DNA from: BJ22 sp031405895 | GTDB lineage: Bacteria > Planctomycetota > Planctomycetia > Pirellulales > Pirellulaceae | Assembly: GCA_031405895.1 (NCBI GenBank) | Contig: JANOFL010000114.1 | Location: 1 to 9,254, forward strand | DNA length: 9,254 nucleotides | Direction of reading: 5' to 3' | Shown: positions 6,431-9,254 of the stretch, one piece after another | How the letters are laid out: each line of letters begins with the position of its first letter | Numbering within the stretch: position 1 is the stretch's first letter | Made by a program: the position numbers and the translations under genes | Notes under the pieces: generated by a model | Told to the model about the DNA's origin: nothing | What the model saw: the letters and a program-made list of their open reading frames with translations, nothing else | Database searches by the model: none

Positions 6431-6529
6431 TGTCTCAAACAGCCTTCCACACATCCGCCTGCAAATCGTCCGCTGCAGAATTCTGTCAATCGACCGTCGT
6501 CGCGCACTCGCTGCAACGATCGCCGTGAG

Positions 6530-6546
6530 CAGCCGGATTTCGGCTG
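6530..6546. other. Small hairpin after the methyltransferase stop
   Basis: CAGCCG (6530-6535) and CGGCTG (6541-6546) form a 6-bp stem with loop GATTT, starting 14 nt past the stop codon at 6561. There is no U-tract in either direction, so it is not a convincing terminator; it could help protect the 3' end of the mRNA. The rest of 6431-6529 holds nothing recognisable. Confidence 0.35.
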
Positions 6547-6560
6547 GAAAACAGAACATT

Positions 6561-7349
6561 TCAGCCGGCGAGTGTATCGCAAGCCCGCCAGCTCTGCAAG
6601 CACATTGGGTCGAACCGGTCCGGCAAATAGAACTCTCCCGTCAGCTTGCGAAATTCATGCGATGGTTCGCCGTCATCGTTGGTCAGGGATAACGACTCCC
6701 CGTCGGTTGGGAGTGGCATTCCCGACTCCGCGCCGCGACGACCAAACTCAACCAGCGACCGCCGCGCCGGCTTTCCCGGCATGCCAACCACGTCGGTCCA
6801 CCGTTGCAGGTACATCCCACTGGAAGGCGCAGTGTCAACAGAAGAACCGACCGAGGCCGCAGGCAATAACAGGCTGAGAACTCCACGCGGAGCCAACAGC
6901 AGCGCAGCCTGCCGGATCACTTCCTGAGGTCCCAATGAGTCCATCTGTCTGGCCCGCGAACGTTCCGCAGCGTCCCCTTTAATCCTGGCGTGCCAGGGCG
7001 GATTGCAGATGATCAGGTCGTAACACCCGGCAACTTCCTGACGCTCACAAAACTGTTCGAGCGCAACCTGTTCGGCAACGAGTCGTTCTGGCCAGGGCGA
7101 GGCCGAAAAGTTCGCGCCGGCTTCGTCAGCCGCCGCCGGGCTGATGTCGATCGCTTTGATTTTCAGGCCCGCATTTCGCTGGGCCAACATCAGCGCCAAC
7201 AACCCGCAACCCGTCCCCACGTCGAGCGCTCGCGTCGCGTGCTCAACTGTCGCCCAGGCCCCCAGCAGGATCGAGTCGGTGCAAACCGGCTGGCCGCACT
7301 GCTCGTGGCGGACCGCGAACTGGCGGAAGCAGAACGGCTCACGCGGCAC
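6561..7349 (-). CDS. trmN6: tRNA1(Val) (adenine(37)-N6)-methyltransferase family protein (TrmN6/YfiC-like)
   Basis: This is a class I SAM-dependent N6-adenine methyltransferase resembling E. coli YfiC (TrmN6/TrmM), which methylates A37 next to the anticodon of tRNA1(Val). The 262-residue protein aligns with YfiC along most of its length. It shows the N-terminal FCFRQFAVRHEQCGQPVCTD (6-25) followed by SILLGAWA, the SAM-binding motif I LDVGTGCGLLALMLAQR (42-58), the acidic residue of motif II in IKAIDIS (64-70), and the catalytic motif IV NPPW (116-119; NPPY in E. coli). The C-terminal region contains LTGEFYLPDRF. The start is a GTG at 7349, overlapping the end of cdsA by 11 bp, which suggests translational coupling. 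The family is clear; the exact tRNA substrate is inferred, since related enzymes act on other targets. The distal third is richer in Gly, Ser and Arg than YfiC. Confidence 0.85.
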   Translation of the reverse strand: MPREPFCFRQFAVRHEQCGQPVCTDSILLGAWATVEHATRALDVGTGCGLLALMLAQRNAGLKIKAIDISPAAADEAGANFSASPWPERLVAEQVALEQFCERQEVAGCYDLIICNPPWHARIKGDAAERSRARQMDSLGPQEVIRQAALLLAPRGVLSLLLPAASVGSSVDTAPSSGMYLQRWTDVVGMPGKPARRSLVEFGRRGAESGMPLPTDGESLSLTNDDGEPSHEFRKLTGEFYLPDRFDPMCLQSWRACDTLAG

Positions 7350-8256
7350 CGGTCAGCACCCAGTAAAGCCAGCTGGCGGGCGCGGCGAAGGCAATCGAAT
7401 CAATGATGTCCATCACGCCGCCCAGCCCCGGAAACCAGGCGCTCGAGTCCTTGCAGCCCGAATCACGCTTGAGCAGCGACTCGAACAGGTCGCCGATCAT
7501 GCCGGCCGCCGCGAGGGTCACACCGTAGCCGGCGATCCAGGCGAACGATTGTACAAACCGGTCACCCGCGACGTACGGCGCGACGATCCAGAAGACTATC
7601 AACGCCCCGAAAACCGCTCCCAGTACGCTTCCGAGGCCGCCTTCGACCGTTTTGTTGGGACTCAACTCCGGGGCCATCTTCGTGCGGCCCCAGAGCTTGC
7701 CAAAAAAGTAGGCCCACGCATCCGACATCTTGACCGTGACCAGGATCGCCAGCACCGCGCAGGCACCCGAGCCGTTGTGGCCATGCAACAGCCGGTGCGG
7801 CGCGTGAAAGCCGACCAGCAACAGCAGCCAGCCGACAGCAAGCGTACTCCGCGCCAGCCCGTCGGTCCGCGCCGCGCCGCTGCCCGTCTCGCGCATCGCC
7901 AACAAGGCCAGCACCACCAGGGCGACGAACAACCCGCAGGCCGTCCCACCGAACAGGCCCAGTCCATCGTCGGGGAAATCGGGAAACAGCGGTCGCAAGA
8001 CCGGCCAGCAGGCCCCGACCGACATGCAGATCACGCCTGCCAGCGTCGCGGGCAGCCGCACCGATGGACAGCCGCCGCGCTGCCAGAGCTGCACCAGTTC
8101 ACCCCCTGCAACCACGCAGGCCAGTGCGGTGACGAGGGAAATCACCAGCCCCGGCGCGCCCCAAACTTCAGGCCGACCGAGCCAGTGGTCGAGGACCACG
8201 AGCGCGACCACCACGCTAATGATCACGGCGGCGGAGATCAGGCGACGGGAAAGCAC
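7339..8256 (-). CDS. cdsA: Phosphatidate cytidylyltransferase (CDP-diacylglycerol synthase)
   Basis: CdsA is an integral membrane enzyme that converts phosphatidate and CTP to CDP-diacylglycerol, the precursor of bacterial phospholipids. With the start used here the protein has 305 residues and about eight hydrophobic segments. Conserved blocks are MSDAWAYFFGKLWG (177-190) with SPNKTVEG (199-206), and the C-terminal signature with SLLKRDSGCKDSS (260-272) and PGLGGVMDIIDS (276-287). Compared with the common PROSITE pattern, His is replaced by Leu278 and Arg by Ile284, while the Lys, Asp and Gly positions are kept. I choose the GTG at 8256: it follows the uppS stop by 1 nt (TGA-A-GTG), has GGGGAG 10 nt upstream and yields MLSRRLISA, a typical CdsA start. 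An in-frame ATG at 8328 would add 24 non-hydrophobic residues and a 71-bp overlap with uppS. Confidence 0.93.
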   Translation of the reverse strand: MLSRRLISAAVIISVVVALVVLDHWLGRPEVWGAPGLVISLVTALACVVAGGELVQLWQRGGCPSVRLPATLAGVICMSVGACWPVLRPLFPDFPDDGLGLFGGTACGLFVALVVLALLAMRETGSGAARTDGLARSTLAVGWLLLLVGFHAPHRLLHGHNGSGACAVLAILVTVKMSDAWAYFFGKLWGRTKMAPELSPNKTVEGGLGSVLGAVFGALIVFWIVAPYVAGDRFVQSFAWIAGYGVTLAAAGMIGDLFESLLKRDSGCKDSSAWFPGLGGVMDIIDSIAFAAPASWLYWVLTGAA

Positions 8257-8257
8257 T

Positions 8258-9049
8258 TCAGGCTGGCTCCCCGCTGCTGAGTCCGCCGAACCGCCGTTCG
8301 CGCTGGCCAAATTCGCGCAACGCTGCATGCAGGTCGGCCACCTGCAGATCGGGCCACAGGCAGGGCGTGACCCACAATTCGCTGTAGCTGATCTGCCAAA
8401 GCAGAAAATTGCTGACCCGCATTTCGCCCGCCGTCCGGATCAGCAGGTCCGGATCGGGCATCCCGGCCGTGTCGAGGCAGGAAGCAAAAGCGGCTTCATC
8501 GATTTCGTCCGCCCTCCGTTGCCCCGCGCCGACCTCTTCCGCCAGCCGCCGCGCCGCCGCAACAATCTCGGCCCGTGCCCCGTAATTGACCGCCAGGCAA
8601 AGCCGGATGCCGGAATGCGTCGCACAGTGCCTGACCGCCGCATCAATTTCGGTCTGGGTCTCGGCCGGCAGCCGCGCCAGGTCGCCGATCACGCTTAAAC
8701 GGATGTTGCCGCGAACCAGTTCCGTCTGTTCCTGCCGAAGGTACTGCCTCAGCAGCTGCATCAGGAACTCCAGCTCTTCGGCCGGCCGTTTCCAGTTTTC
8801 GCTCGACAGACAAAACAGCGTCAGCTGTTCCACGCCCAGCCTTGCGCACTCTTCCACCATCCGCCGGACCGTCTCGGCTCCACGCAAGTGGCCCTCAACC
8901 CGCGGCAACCCCTGGCGCTGCGCCCAGCGGCCGTTGCCATCCATGATCATGGCAATGTGCCGCGGCACCGGCCCGGTCCACGGAGCACCCGCCGGCGACG
9001 AATCAACGGCAGTCCGGGCTACTACTTCGTTCACGCCAATGCCTGCCAT
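8258..9049 (-). CDS. uppS: Undecaprenyl (isoprenyl) diphosphate synthase
   Basis: UppS is a cis-prenyltransferase that extends farnesyl diphosphate with isopentenyl diphosphate to make the C55 lipid carrier for peptidoglycan and other envelope polymers. The 263-residue protein fits the family (253 in E. coli). Motifs are HIAMIMDGNGRWA (31-43, with catalytic Asp37), a GH segment after it, LTLFCLSSENWKRP with the conserved SSENW, LCLAVNYGARAEI, and the C-terminal RTAGEMRVSNFLLWQ, then RERRFGG. The ATG at 9049 leaves a normal 30-residue lead before the core. A longer frame from a TTG at 9121 starts inside the tandem repeat and is rejected. cdsA follows after 1 nt, the common uppS-cdsA pairing, but here the gene after cdsA is a tRNA methyltransferase rather than dxr. 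No clear promoter was identified in the 63 bp between this gene and the repeat. Confidence 0.95.
   Translation of the reverse strand: MAGIGVNEVVARTAVDSSPAGAPWTGPVPRHIAMIMDGNGRWAQRQGLPRVEGHLRGAETVRRMVEECARLGVEQLTLFCLSSENWKRPAEELEFLMQLLRQYLRQEQTELVRGNIRLSVIGDLARLPAETQTEIDAAVRHCATHSGIRLCLAVNYGARAEIVAAARRLAEEVGAGQRRADEIDEAAFASCLDTAGMPDPDLLIRTAGEMRVSNFLLWQISYSELWVTPCLWPDLQVADLHAALREFGQRERRFGGLSSGEPA
8267..8272 (-). promoter_or_regulatory. Ribosome binding site supporting the GTG start of cdsA
   Basis: The minus strand reads GGGGAG, 10 nt before the GTG at 8256 and inside the last codons of uppS. It favours the short cdsA start and coupled translation. Confidence 0.5.
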
Positions 9050-9112
9050 CGCCTGAAACCCTGAAGTTTTGATCCGTCGGCAATCCGCTGGGCAAAACCA
9101 TTGCCAACGATA

Positions 9113-9254
9113 AAATCTCAAATCTCAAATCTCAAATCTCAAATCTCAAATCTCAAATCTCAAATCTCAAATCTCAAATCTCAAATCTCAAATCTCAAAT
9201 CTCAAATCTCAAATCTCAAATCTCAAATCTCAAATCTCAAATCTCAAATCTCAA
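9113..9254. repeat. Heptanucleotide tandem repeat (AAATCTC)n, about 20 copies, continuing past the window
   Basis: From 9113 to the last base the sequence is an uninterrupted AAATCTC array of 20 complete copies plus two bases, with no mismatch. On the minus strand the unit is GAGATTT. At 2 G/C of 7 it contrasts sharply with the GC-rich surroundings. It ends 63 bp upstream of the uppS start, so it occupies the likely promoter or leader region of the uppS-cdsA-trmN6 unit. The minus strand has frequent TGA; the plus strand has no stop in any frame and would read a KSQISNL repeat, but no gene is seen to enter it. The true length is unknown because the array runs off the window. Confidence 0.97.

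Noticed and set aside
7144..8280. Long plus-strand open frame (378 codons) opposite cdsA and the methyltransferase
   Set aside because: Shadow of two real genes; composition is Arg/Gln/His-rich with no recognisable fold.
8257..8328. cdsA start at the ATG at 8328
   Set aside because: It would overlap uppS by 71 bp and add a polar leader; the GTG at 8256 has a ribosome site and a typical N-terminus. The longer form is not fully excluded.
9050..9121. N-terminal extension of uppS to a TTG at 9121
   Set aside because: The start would lie in the heptamer array and add 24 residues absent from the family; the ATG at 9049 gives a normal length.
9113..9254. Heptamer array as a CRISPR array or as a coding repeat
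   Set aside because: There are no spacers and the unit is only 7 bp. The plus strand is open in all frames only because the unit lacks stop triplets, and no start or upstream gene feeds into it.

Overview
The window carries nine protein-coding genes, all on the minus strand. It reads as a GC-rich bacterial core-metabolism region, most likely from a planctomycete. That assignment is an inference from overall gene character, the variant CdsA signature and the long heptamer tandem repeat; no marker gene proves it. In transcription order (right to left) the layout is: heptamer repeat, uppS, cdsA, trmN6-like methyltransferase, terminator, palindromic operator, nqrA-B-C-D-E-F, strong hairpin terminator at the left edge.

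Right part (about 6561-9254): a perfect (AAATCTC)n array of about 20 copies runs off the window edge. It is followed by uppS (undecaprenyl diphosphate synthase), cdsA (CDP-diacylglycerol synthase) and a TrmN6/YfiC-type tRNA adenine methyltransferase. The three genes are tightly packed: 1 nt between uppS and cdsA, and an 11-bp overlap between cdsA and the methyltransferase. They probably form one transcript, supplying the lipid carrier for cell-envelope polymers, the activated phospholipid precursor and a tRNA modification. A rho-independent terminator at 6405-6430 closes this unit.

Centre and left (about 1-6400): a complete six-gene operon for the Na+-translocating NADH:quinone oxidoreductase. 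All recognised cofactor ligands are present: the ferredoxin-type cysteines of NqrF, the membrane cysteines of NqrD and NqrE, and the flavinylated threonines of NqrB and NqrC. Just upstream of nqrA lies a perfect 24-bp palindrome whose core, TTGTGAA-TTAA-TTCACAA, has the form of a Rex (NADH/NAD+ sensor) operator and is also compatible with a CRP/FNR-type site. Rex control of an NADH-oxidising sodium pump would make physiological sense.

Two copies of one REP-like sequence family interrupt the nqr operon. One is an inverted pair (a REPIN-like element, 25-bp arms, 125 bp overall) between nqrE and nqrF. The other is a single copy overlapping the nqrA stop codon, which also looks like a weak intrinsic terminator. 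No new multi-gene system was found. The most interesting signals are the nqr operator, the REP-family insertions inside the operon and the heptamer array.
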